A DNA stretch of 64,000 bases from Zygnema cylindricum (Eukaryota > Streptophyta > Zygnematophyceae > Zygnematales > Zygnemataceae). Position 1 is the stretch's first letter; every line of letters begins with the position of its first letter. Where the stretch lies: assembly GCA_037447655.1 (NCBI GenBank), contig JBBHKE010001708.1, forward strand, positions 32,501-96,500, read 5' to 3'. Below, one piece after another: positions 12,231 to 24,700 of this stretch. Made by a program: the position numbers and the translations under genes. Below the pieces are notes generated by a model that saw only the letters and a program-made list of their open reading frames with translations, was not told the DNA's origin and ran no database searches.

Positions 12231-15228
12231 AGCTCCTCAAATCTGCTGTGAAATCAAAAACATGCTGCAATATTATTAGCAAATAATGGAAGCTTAAAAG
12301 TAGGATACATGTGTGTATAGTCACGGCAAAGTAGAATATAAACTTATACATGGAGAGGTTCATTCATCCTGTGACTGTACTGACTTAAAGTTAACTTGGA
12401 TGCGAAATATATGCATGTGCCATGGAGGTGCAGTACTGAAACACCTAAATCAACAGAATACAAAAAGAATAGGTCCAGTATTTTGTGAATCGCTGTTAGC
12501 ACTAATAATAATATTTTGATCCCTGTTTTGCCCCCTTGTTTTTTTTCTAACAGCTAATTCCTTTTGCAGTTCACAATCGCCCGCATCCTTCCAACCAGAA
12601 ATATAATTATCAACACTAAAGCAGCCCCTATACTCATCGTTTTTCAAACACTAACAGTGATTCATGGGGTACTGCAATACCTGAATGAACAGATAAACAA
12701 TCAAGAATTATCGGACGTGACAGACAATTGATCTGGGGAGAACTGAAAAGAAATATAGATACTAACGTGTTGGCGCGAAACAAATTTCAAATATTCTCTG
12801 TATAGAGTCACCAACTTCATGCAACAACTTCAATAACAATGGAGTTTGACAGTTAAGAAAATGGTTGCTATGCAAATAGTAAGATACTCTACTATAAGCC
12901 AACAATCTGGCTGTTACAGCAATTAGCAGCATCCGGACCTCTTGTTGGCTAAAATGTATACATAGGACAGAGTTCAATATTAAAAGTGCAGCATTCTGTA
13001 AGGATTTCCAGTTAAACTGTTTCCCCACCTTGAAGGAATATGCATGTTTACTTTAGTGCGGAAATTGCATCTAATTGGTTTTGCTGTATATCTGTTTAGA
13101 CTTCTGTTTTGTCCATTTTGCTCGACTTCACGGATTTGCCGGATAGTATGCAATTCTTGGTGGTCATAGTCTAGATTAATAAGGTATGTACATTGCCCAC
13201 CTAGTAGAAAGGAATCATTAACGTTGAAGTGAAATTAGTATCAATAATACTAATTTAGTGCAGAGTGACGTGGCCGACTCTAGTTCACTAACTTAAATAG
13301 CTTTTGTAACACCTTTTTAATTATTTTTGGCCACTGGTAACGATGGGCAGTGTAGATATGCAATGGAGTAAGCTTCATGATGCAAAGAGCAAGGTTTATG
13401 AAAAAAGTCATTAACAACGGAAGGGAAAAAGTTGAGGAGGTTCCAAAACAAGCATTCCCAGGGGTAGACTGAGAAACAGGGTCTTCATCATCAAAATCAA
13501 GTAGGGTTCAGTCAAGGTTTATCAAATTGAGTTTGGGACTTGAAAATCCACGGCCTCCACAAATGTTCGAAACTCCATGGCAAACATCTCGAGGCAAGCA
13601 TTAATTGGTCATGAATAGGATTCTACTATTCCCTGGAAGCCACTACACTGCCAATTGCTATTAAAGTTGGTGAATAAGTAGCGGTTTCTTAGAATCGTCT
13701 ACACTAAATTGTCTTTCTCACTTGACTCGTTATGGGCCACTTCACAGGTGTTATTAGCATTAAGGTATGATTTAGGTCAAAAAACACCCCAGAACCAGAG
13801 TGATCAACTCTAACATGGATGGGCAATGTAGTGCCTTAAACTTTCATAACATGCATTGCAGCGCAACCCGCGTCCAACCTTGAAATAATCGAAATGCTAG
13901 AGAAATGTGATAAAATGTGTCATATGTATGCGGAAACAGGGTGAGAATTACAAGGAAAATTCTAAAGTTTCAAATGTTATAAACCGTGAAAAAGGATAGT
14001 TTTATGATGAAACGACCATTAATTGAGGGTTTGCATCTTCTAGAGTGACATCTCATGGTTTTTCTTGTTCTTCGTTTTTATATATCTCAGGTCAGGTTGT
14101 CCTGCTTAGGGTTTAAGTGTGTTTGAGTAGATTATTTTTCTGCAATTATTTTGACCAAATGAGTCAAACTTGCACATGTGGCTTGCTCCAAGGGCATAAC
14201 CAGAAGAAATGCTGCAAATAAATATTAAGTCAAATGGCGGGAAAATAATAAAGCAGTTGCAGTAGAAAGTGTTTTATGATGCATTTGTGAAACTACTGCC
14301 GAACCACCTTCAACAAAAAATGCAAAGAGAAACTATTTTTTTCCTAGTTAAGTATAAAGTTATGCAGAAAATTAATCACTAATTATTCCCCAAAAAACCC
14401 TAAAACAATCTCACATCAAAGGAGAGGACTCTAGAAAACCTACTGAAACCTCCTTACCTGCCATTATTCCCACCTGCTTTCACACTTCAGGTCATGGAAA
14501 TATACAAAAATATACCAAATTCTCCTTGTTGAATCTTTTTCTCACCTTCTTTTCAACTTATTTTTGCAGTTCGGAATTTTTTATTGAAATGATATGACAC
14601 GGAACTGGTTGCTGGCTGCCAAAGAACCTGAATCCTACAGTGTGACGTGACGTGATAGAAAGATAAAAGAGTGTACGATGTTAAAAAACAAAATCTAGGC
14701 TCTCAGTCGTTGTTACTACTAGAAAATTTGGAAACGCATCTCCCACTGTCTCAGCTTCACCATTCCAGTTTGGGAGCAGCCTCAAAGAGAGATATATGAA
14801 AGATGTGATTAGATCTATGACAGAATTACAAAACGTATGAGAAGCATGGAATGAGTAGGCGTACAATATAATACAGTATGCATAAAACATCCGTATGTTA
14901 TTCTTATGAGGAGATAAAGTACGTATAGTGTGATGCAATGCGACGCGATAACATTTCTAATTTTTTCATGAGGCCTGCTCATAATTTAATAATTTTATCA
15001 TCAGTACAGTAATAGACACTTAATGCTCGGTGAACTCTAGTGAAAATGACCACAGAGGAACGGTACGGAAAAGTTAGAGCCTTCGAGGACGTTTTATTGC
15101 GTCACGAAGCCGAAAGTTGTCGTATTTGCCGTCAAACGCTTTTAATTTTTCATAACCTTTTGGGAGCCAAGTCGCCGAACCTATAATGTGCTACAGAAAT
15201 TGTTGAAAATTGCTTTACACCAGTACAG
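12231..15228. other. Gene-poor interval with MITE relics
   Basis: No supported gene on either strand. Relics of the TACACC family are visible at about 13220-13358 (right end GGTAACGATGGGCAGTGTA), 13700-13840 (right end ATGGATGGGCAATGTAG) and 11690-11780 just upstream. The first coding exons expected for VPS13, with the chorein N-terminus, were sought here and not found. Confidence 0.45.
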
Positions 15229-15431
15229 TACACCGTGAATCGTTATTAGCCTTATGTACGCTATATCGGCACCCCAAAATTTTGACATAGATACCTTAAA
15301 TATAATAAATTACACTATTTAAGGACGTGGACCATAATCTGCCACGTCTCATGGCACTAAATTAGAATTCATGACGCTAATTTTTTCTTTACACTAATAA
15401 TTTCTATAGCCTAATAACGATTCAAGGTGTA
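15229..15431. mobile_element. TACACC-family MITE, about 203 bp
   Basis: Clean inverted ends: TACACCGTGAATCGTTATTAG at the left and CTAATAACGATTCAAGGTGTA at the right. The interior holds ATTTAAGGACGTGG and TGCCACGTCTC, as in 7664-7867. It lies 142 bp upstream of the first recognised VPS13 exon. Confidence 0.75.
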
Positions 15432-15573
15432 GTACACTGAATAATTGTTCAACATGAGTTGCCATACTGATTTTTTATTTTATATGCAAGTTGGCAAAAC
15501 TTGTTGCCTGAAAACTTTTTAATTAATCAAATTTGTTATATTGATTTTTTTCCTTTTCTGTTTCTATGTGCAG

Positions 15574-17149
15574 GTTCCGTTGGACGACTGAGAGTGCAAG
15601 TTCCGTGGAAAAAGTTGGGATGGGATTCGATTGTTATCACTATCGAAGATATTTTTGTTTGTGCGGGACCAAGGGAGGACTGGGAGGTGAGAGAGAGGGA
15701 GGGGGAGAGAGAGGGAGGCAGGGGGAGGGGGAGGGGATGGTGAGGAGGGAGGGAGGGGTGGGAGGGGAAAAATTTATGTTCATTTTAAGTGTTGGATTAA
15801 GATTTAGCAGATATTTGTTCTGTTTGTTATAGATTCACGTGCTCACTGACATATCAGCCACCGTATACTTGTTGGTCAGTTTAGCTCGTCTGTCAGTTTA
15901 GCTCATCGATATTTTGATAATACCGAAATCGTGCCATATTGTTCTTTGATTTCCACACTAATTTTGGTGTCTTTCTCTCAATCCACACTAATTCTGGTGA
16001 ACCACTCAATCCACATTATCTCCGGTGTCTTTATCTCAACAAACACTTATTCTGGTGACTCACTCTCAATCCACACTAGCTCCAATGTCTTTCTCTCAAT
16101 CCACACTAATTCCCGCGACCCACTCTTAAACCACTCTAACTCCGATGTTTTTCTCAATCCACACCAATTCCGGCGACCCAATCCATACTAATGCCAGTGA
16201 CTCTCTCAATCTACACTAATTTCAGTCACTCACTCTCGAGCCACACCAACTCCGATGTCTTTCCTTCAATCCACAGTAATTCCCGTGTCCCACTCTCAAT
16301 CCACATTAACTTCGGAGTCTTTCTCAACCCACACTAATTTCTGTGACTCACTCTTAATCCACATTAACTTCGGTGTCATTGTCTCAATCCACTGTAATTT
16401 CGGTGACTCGCTCTCAATCCACATTAACTTCAGTCTCATTGTCTCAATCCACACTAACTCTGGCGTCTTCGGTCCACTTTCCTTCTTGAGCCTCTTGAAC
16501 ACCAAGATAGAGACTAAAAAAAACTTAAGAAGGGAGGGAGGGAAAGAGTGAGAAGAAGTGATTTTTTTCGAAATGAGGATAGGTGTTCATGAAGTCCAAA
16601 GTAAAACTAAAAATGGTGTGTTCTGGGAGGGGAGGAGGTGGGGGTGGGGGAGGGGGGACGGAGGGGGAGGAAGAGGGGGAGGGGGGACAGAGGGGGAGGA
16701 AGAGGGGGAGGGGTAGAGAGGGGTAGAGGAGAGAGATAAGGGGGAAGGTTGATATTATTGTCTTGATTTCCTTAAATAAACTTGTGGGTATTTCTGGTGT
16801 GTTAACCACAATTCACCATTATTTGAGTGGACTTTTTAGTTTGTTTTTTGTTTAGGGCAAATTTTTGTTCATTTTTTCTATTTATTCCGGGGGGTAAGCT
16901 TCAAAATCCCCTGACTAAGAGTACCGTAAACAAAAACAACAAAAACAACAAAACAATACAAACAGCAAAAAAAAAAAAGAAAAAAGAAAAAAGAAAAAAG
17001 AAAAAACAAGAACATCCACAATAATTCAGGTGTGTGGATATCGGGTGAACAGTGGGACGAGGAGCCTGCCACTCAGAGGGCACTAGCTGCCAAAAGAGCC
17101 ACCCTGGCAGCAGCCGAAATTGTGAAGCTGTCCAAGAGAGTTTCAGGTG

Positions 17150-17185
<36 letters not shown>

Positions 17186-17596
17186 CTCTCACGTTCTTTT
17201 TCTCTCTCTCTCTTTTGCTCTTTTTTTTTTCTCTCTCCCTCGCTCTTTCTTGTTGTTGCACTTTGTTTTCACTCTTTCTGCTCTCCCTCTATATCTTTTC
17301 TCTCTTGTTTCCGCTCTCACACTCTCTCTCTCTTCCGATCCCCCCTCCTTTCTCCGATGATCTCGCGCTCCTTCATACTCTGGCTTGCACACTAACTCTT
17401 TTGCTCTCTTTCTCTCCCTGTCTCTCACTTTCTATCACTTTTTTTCTCTCTCCCTCTCTCTCTCTCTTGCTGTCATTTTTCTCTCCACCATTCTCTCGTC
17501 CTCTTTCTCCCCCTCGCACTCTTTCTCTGATAGTTCCGTTTTTTCTTTTAGATGCATTTTCTACTCGCATCAGAAAGTTGATTGGACAGTGGCTGT

Positions 17597-17653
<57 letters not shown>

Positions 17654-18216
17654 CAGTTTTCACTAGAGTTAGACTTTCCAGTTTCAAATGTTATGTTTCA
17701 AATTTCAATTTGAGAAGTTTTAATTAGAAACTTAAACTTCCAAGTTTTTGTGGTTTGGATTTTCTTCAGAGGACAAAGCTGGAGAATCTTTTCTGTCTTT
17801 TCTTTCAACAAAGGTAAAAATCAAGCTTTATTTTTTCTTCCCAGAACCCTTGTTTTCTTTTTTGAAAAGTGCTTTCTTTTATGACCTTTTTTGGAAAATG
17901 GCACTTTTTGAGGTTTATGTTTTTTACCTTGGTCTTACAGATGAACCTTTAATTTTGGTATAAATCTTAAAGTTGTGAAATAAACATTTCACCTTTAAGC
18001 TAAACACTTTTGAAAACTCTTGGGAAGAATTAGGACAGTTTACAAGTGGGTGAAGTTTCTTGTTTCTGAGTTTTACCTTGTTTTTGTTTCCTTTTTTTGT
18101 ATTTATTTTTTGGATGTTTCTTTTTTATGTTGTTTTATGGGCAGATAATCGACAATATTCAAGTGGAGGTGAAAAATGTTCACATTCGATATGTTGATTC
18201 CGTGACCGATCCTGAG
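15574..18216 (+). CDS. VPS13: VPS13-type lipid-transfer protein, orphan N-terminal exon block (partial)
   Basis: VPS13 proteins are rod-like bridges that move lipids between organelle membranes at contact sites. Four exons join in phase: 15574-15686, 17053-17146, 17770-17813, 18145-18216. The first reads GSVGRLRVQVPWKKLGWDS and ends GPREDWE, matching the chorein-domain segment G-G-L-V-PWK. The second (QRALAAKRATLAAAEIVKL) is the helical linker found after it, and the fourth gives NIQVEVKNVHIRYVDSVTD, the diagnostic N-V-ISN-HIRYED motif. All splice sites are canonical. The first roughly 90 residues and everything after the HIRYED motif are missing. VPS13 normally exceeds 3000 aa, yet only 3.5 kb separate 18216 from the next gene, and no further exon was seen. 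It may be a duplicated fragment, a broken gene or an assembly joint. The exons themselves show no decay. Confidence 0.8.
15945..16475. repeat. Minisatellite of about 39 bp in the VPS13 intron
   Basis: About a dozen degenerate units with the theme CTCAATCCACACTAATTC followed by (C/T)GGTGACTCACT. The plus-strand frames reading SIHTNSGDSLSIH and the minus-strand frame reading WIESESPKLQWIE come from this repeat and are not genes. Confidence 0.75.
16620..16740. repeat. G-rich polypurine tract
   Basis: GGGGAGG and GGGGGAGG runs on the plus strand, with two near-identical GACGGAGGGGGAGGAAGAG / GACAGAGGGGGAGGAAGAG units. Such tracts can form G-quadruplex or triplex DNA. The proline-rich frame on the minus strand is a by-product. 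Confidence 0.6.
17147..17655. repeat. CT microsatellite block in VPS13 intron 2
   Basis: It starts 5 bases after the 17146 exon end (gtgctctctct) and continues as interrupted (CT)n, with a pure stretch at about 17603-17651. The long Leu-Ser-rich frames are repeat artefacts. Confidence 0.85.
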
Positions 18217-19202
<986 letters not shown>

Positions 19203-19836
19203 AGAGATTGTAGCTAGGCTTTCCACCTTCACCTCTTCTCTTGTTTGGTCGAAACGTCCAATCTTCTGTCTTCAGGAAGAACCTACACTTTTCGCGGTGT
19301 GGTGAAACAAACGTGTGAAGATTCAATGCAAACTGTGTGAATAACTGAATATTTGCAAATACAGTACGTTCAGTACAATTCAACTAGTATGAAATCACAT
19401 CTTGTAAGATTATTAGTGCGCACTGTACGTGCGTTTACTAAATGTGAGGATTATGTTGACATCCGTTACAGAAGTGCAGCGGTCATGTCAATCTTCAAGT
19501 TGGTCTTGGTTTTAAACCTATGCGGATGTCAACACATTTCTCAGATTAAGTCAACGCACATACGCTGCGTATAATTAACAAGTCGTGCGGAACGTTCTTC
19601 ATTACTTTGTTATCAAGTTGATGCGATTTCTTACTAATTATTAAATTGTACTTAGTGCTTTGTATTGGCAAATGCCAATTTTCAATTACTTACACAGTTT
19701 GCGCTGAATTTTCGCTTGACCACATTGCGAAAAAGTGTAGTGTTGTCCCCAAAACATTTGACCTTGAATATTGGAAATTTCGACCAAATAAGAAAAGTTG
19801 TGAAGCTGCAAATGGTAGCTGTAATCTTTGTCAGGC
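19203..19836. mobile_element. Foldback (long inverted repeat) element
   Basis: The left arm at about 19203-19370 is the inverted counterpart of 19655-19836. Matching pairs include TTGTTTGGTCGAAA with TTTCGACCAAATAA, CCTACACTTTTCGCGGTGTG with its counterpart near 19715-19740, and CAATGCAAACTGTGTGAATA with the stretch at 19684-19710. The arms are about 75-80% alike by eye and the middle is about 280 bp. No open frame. A target duplication was not identified, because the right end runs into the TGACA satellite. Confidence 0.6.
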
Positions 19837-19848
19837 AGCAACACATAC

Positions 19849-20320
19849 CATAACATGACATGACATGACATGACATGACATGACATGACATGACATGACA
19901 TGACATGACATAACATGACATGACATGACATGACATGACATGACATGACATGACATGACATGACATGACATGACATGACATGACATGACATGACATGACA
20001 TGACATGACATGACATGACATGACATGACATGACATGGCATAACATAACATAACATAACATAACATAACATAACATAACATAACATAACATAACATAACA
20101 TAACATAACATAACATAACATAACATAACATAACATAACATAACATAACTATGTAACGCAACGTACGTAACGTAACGTACCGTAACATAACGTAACGTAA
20201 CGTAACGAACAACACAACACAACACAACACACAACACACAACACATAACACACAACACACAACACACAACACACAACACACAACACACAACACACAACAC
20301 ACAACACACAACACACAACA
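19849..20320. repeat. Compound satellite (TGACA)n, (TAACA)n, (AACAC)n
   Basis: About 36 units of ATGAC/TGACA are followed abruptly by about 22 units of ATAAC/TAACA, then a short irregular AACGT-type transition (20150-20210), then AACAC/ACAACAC units to 20320. The three-frame minus-strand frames (CHVMSCHVMS, CYVMLCYVML, LCVVCCVLC) follow from the five-base period. They are not proteins. Confidence 0.95.
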
Positions 20321-20883
20321 CAATTAGAGTAAGAACTCTAATTTATGTGATTGAACTTTTTCACAGTATGAAGTTTACTCTAATTTATTTAAGTACTCTA
20401 TATTGGGTTATGTCGGCAATAAATATCCGCGCTGAAATTATAAACACTAAATTACGTGGCTGTACAAAATCTGTTAGTCCGTATAGTTTTGACGTCATGA
20501 TGGCCCTAGTATTATTTGTCGCGCTGAATGTCAGTTAATGTTCACACTGACGACGATGCTGTCGACGGACGAGAGTTATGCGAACGGCTTTTTTTCGTTG
20601 TGATTGATTTTTTGTTTAGTGCGATTTCACGTGCAAGCGCGATTCTATTAAATCATTATTTGTACCTTTTTACTTATAAAAGTACAATTTTGCACGATCG
20701 GACGTCGTCCTTACTCCACACTATTTAAAACTAAGCTTTATTACAATTCTGTTACGCTAATTAAACTTTACCTTCAATAGAATAATGAAAAAATTAGAAT
20801 CATTTACTCTATTTCATGTGATAGAGTCAAAATTTCGAGCGACCGAATTAGAGTAATTTACTCTAATTACGATTCGCGGTGTA
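20321..20883. mobile_element. TACACC-family element, roughly 620-bp class, left end missing
   Basis: It closely matches the complete copy at 47105-47726: shared CAATTAGAGTAA at the left, the central TTCACACTGACGACGATGCT and TCGACGGACGAGAGTTATGC blocks, and a right end TTACGATTCGCGGTGTA. Its left terminal repeat is replaced by the AACAC satellite. No open frame of transposase size. Confidence 0.8.
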
Positions 20884-21717
20884 CTGTACTATTCAAAATT
20901 GTTTAGCGCTCATTTAACTGTAAACTTACAAACTGCGCTATATGTAAAATTCATTTTGTTTTACATGTACGGAATAGTACGGATGAAAATTCATTAACGA
21001 CTTTTTCAAAACGTTCAATGTGTTCGTTACGTATAATTCGTCGCGATTGAATCGTTCGCACTAAACGGTTTGAACAACTATGCTTCGGAGCTTGCCAACA
21101 TTTAGTACTACTGTAATGTTCGGAGCTTGCCAACATTTAAAATTTGTGACAAATGACCTCCTTTGCATGCAAAAGGAGACAAGTGCTGCGTTGTGCCAAA
21201 TGTCCGGAATACAAAAATTGCGAACACACTATTTATTCCACGTTTAAGTGAAGCACCTAAGCATATTCCACCTGCCTAGTAGTGAGGTAAACTGACATTT
21301 GGATTATTTTTGTGTCAGAAATTATGTATGACTTTCTTGGAAGGAAGAATGGAAAGAAAGAAAATCCTCGTGTGATCACTTTTACTTCACAAGTTTTATC
21401 ATGTTTTATTGGAAAAACCATATTGAATTACCAAGAACGATCTTGTAAGATTGAGACAGTCGTAGTTCTTAAACACAAACATTGAAAAATTGTTATACAC
21501 TGTATGAGTATGGCTCTGAAATATAGTTTATAACTTATTTAAACACATTTTTCCTAAAAATGAAGAAATGATATCACTCTATTCCGGTTTAATTTATTTA
21601 AATTTTTTCCGGTTTATTTATTTTGGCCAAAATAGCTCTTAACTATTTCTTTATTCAACTCTGTGTTTTTGCATTCTGTTTGCCATTATCACTCAATTTG
21701 ATTTTTCGTATATTCCC
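20884..21717. other. Presumed promoter region of the amino acid transporter gene
   Basis: No gene seen. A short direct repeat, TTCGGAGCTTGCCAACATTTA, occurs twice at about 21081 and 21118. The 5' UTR and promoter of the transporter should lie here, but no element can be pinned down. Confidence 0.35.
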
Positions 21718-24700
21718 ATGGATGGCATTACTTCAGAAAGCTCTTTCAAGGAATTGCAAGATCTCTTGCAAAAGAAGAACTCTGATGATGTGGAATCTCA
21801 AAAAGAAGAAGAACCTCAAAAGCTTCGAAAAGTTTTGTCCGTTACCGACGGTGTGAGGTAATCTTGTAGATTCTTGTTTCAAAATTTTGTGATATGCATT
21901 GGCAATTGGCTGCAGAAGTAATGGAAAAAGAAAAAGAAGAAAAGGACATACAAGTGTGTTTTATTTTAACCTTTGTGTATGTTTCTTTGCATTCATACAC
22001 TGAATGCCATACTACTAATGCACCAACTCTAAATGCAATGTATTTTGTACTAATACTGTCATGGCAATGTTCCTGTGTTAAATTTATCTTGCCCATTACA
22101 TTGAGAGTGTAAAATTAAGTGGTTAAATTCAAGATTGCGTGGAAATATGAAGGTAATTGGAGGTGAATTGGTAACTTTTACATCGCTGTTAAAGTTGGTA
22201 TCTTTTAGTATAACTACCGTAAGATATGTTTTACCACGTGGCTCATAATGTCCTACTTGCTGAAACATTGTTGTTAACACTAATTTAGGATTTTGGGTCG
22301 ATTAGTCGAATTAGTCTAATAACGATGTAAGTTATAGTACAGTGCTAGATTCATCTTGTTACCAATACTCACATGACTTTTAATCTCACTCTTTCAAGCA
22401 TGGCAGTGTTTTTTTGCTGCTCCTAACTCCGACACAGTGGCTTTTTGTCTTTTTCTCTCTTTATTAAACATAGCAGTGTTTTTTCACTCTTTCTGACTGT
22501 GTTTTTTTGTCTTTTACTCTCTTTCTAACATGGTTGTCTTTTCGTCATTTTGTTTTGTGCAGTGTTATGGTTGGTCTGGTCCTCGGATCAGGAATATTTG
22601 TGAGTCCAGGAATCGTTCTTGAAGATGTCAGCAGCGTGGGTTTGAATATGGTGACTTGTGCGTTGGCTGGTCTTATAGCCTACACTTCTTCTTTAATTTA
22701 CGCGGAGCTTGGCAGTGCAACACCAAACGCCGGAGGGGATGGCAAGTTTTTGGAGGTCAGGAACATTGGAAGTATTGTAGGATAACTTTTGTTTGTTGGG
22801 AGTGATGTCAAGTTTTTGGAGGATAGGAACATTTGAAGTATTGTATAACTTTTGTTGTTTGCGAGTGATGGCAGATTTTGGAGGTCTTAAACATTTGAAA
22901 GTGCTGCATAACTTTTGTCGTTTAGGATGTAAACAAATGTGCGCTCCTTACACAGGAAAGCAATTATTGACTGCAAATGAGATTGCTGATTAACGCATCT
23001 AATCGAGCTTTTAAATAAAAGGAAGTTCTGGGGCCACAAAAAATTGGTTATGGTAATTTTGGCCATGTACAAAAGGGTCATCATGTGATACCTTTAGATC
23101 TTGGGAGTTTTGTCAAAACTGGTAGCTTTATTTGTTAGCTTGAATTTTCAATTCTCCTTTACCTTCATATGCAAGTATATATTGACAATGTGTGGTGGCT
23201 TTGTTCCCCAAAAGAAGCACTGATTTTTTTCTTTTTTTGGTTTTGTTGTTATTTCAAGATGGCATTTGGACAAATTGGTTCATTTGCGTTTACATGGACC
23301 TGTTTTTTTGTCCTAATGGGTGGAGGAAACGCAATTGTGGCCCTAACATTTGCCCGCTATGCCGCTGTCTTGGTAAGGGTTTCATGTCGTACTTTAAGGT
23401 TTGTAAAAGTTATTGTTTTTTCTTTTTTATCTTGTTTAATGACTCAGAAAAGTATCAAGAAAAATCTCTTAAAATTTCACATTTTACGTTTCAAAACATT
23501 GTAGAGTTCTTTTATTTCTGTTCGTCTTAGTTTTAAAATTTAAACGGATGAGTGTCAAAAGTATGTCTGTAGCGCCTTGTAATTATACTGTATGTGTGAC
23601 AGACTTCACTATAAGTTTGTTTTATTTTAGCGCAGGGTTATTTTAGATGCTTACTTGTAAAATTTAAAGAGATTAACTATCTTGAGAATATTTGTCTGTA
23701 GTTTTTGAAAAGCACTTACATCTTAAAACCTTTTCTTTCCAAGGATAGACTGAAAATCATGGCAGTATAGTCTTTGATATTCCTTTAGTTTGCTACACTC
23801 TCGCTTTCACACTTATGTTCTACTTTTGGTTAGATTTTCCTCTCACACTTCAGAGGCAAACATGTCAATAACACCGCAAAATCGACCAATTTTAATGAAT
23901 TTATCCATCCAGTCATATTTTCACACTTCTGTAGTTGTTGAGTCTGAGAATCCCATATTTCTTTCCAAGTTTATTAAAGATTTATTGTGTTTGCTTATAG
24001 TAGTCGCCAAATGGGTTGTCAGGTGTTTCCGGACTTGCTTGCGAGTGAAGATTCGAAAACAGATTTCTATATTGGCTGCATTGGAGTGGCTGGTGTACTT
24101 TTTCTCAGTTTTATAAATTGCATGGGTAAGTGTTCGCATTTAAGAAAAAGCTTATCGATGTATTGTCAGGAGGTAAAGTGGGCAATTGCAGTGGATTCGA
24201 CACTGAATTAACAACGTTTTTCTTCGGCTGTTCGTTTCCCATGTTCCTACGCAGATGGTTTACCATCACTCTTTCTTAATAAAACTCGGCACTTTTTTCT
24301 TTGTTATTATTGGCGAATGGAGTGAATTTGACAAATAAATTGAGAAAGTTTCTTGCAGTCAATTGCAATATTTTCACAGGACTAAAAATACATTCATTGT
24401 CAGGAGTACTCCCAACTTTTTAGCTGCGTCGTGAAAAATGAAACATGGATTTCTATGGTCATAAAAATGTGATAACATTGTAATGAAGAGTTTTTTCTGG
24501 GATGGGAATGTTTCATCATTAAATAGGTGCCAAATATGGCAGCTGGATCCAGAATGTTCTCACTATTTTGATGGTTATTCTTATAATCGAAATTATCGCG
24601 GCGGCTATTGTCGTTGTTTGGAAAAAGCCGGAAATTGCTATTGAGAATTCAACCGATCCTTTTAAAGGAACAAAATGGTCCCATTTAGGACCTGGTCTTG

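Noticed and set aside
12313-12519. Plus-strand frame considered as a first VPS13 exon
   Set aside because: Its peptide does not match the chorein start and there is no phase-compatible link to 15574.
15931-16551. Frames with repeating SIHTNSGDS or WIESES peptides
   Set aside because: Translations of the 39-bp minisatellite inside a VPS13 intron.
16525-16809. Proline-rich protein on the minus strand
   Set aside because: It reads a G-rich polypurine tract; no splice or start context.
19682-20323. Three overlapping minus-strand frames of about 200 codons with repeating CHVMS, CYVML and CVLC units
   Set aside because: A five-base period without a stop is open in all three frames; these are satellite products.
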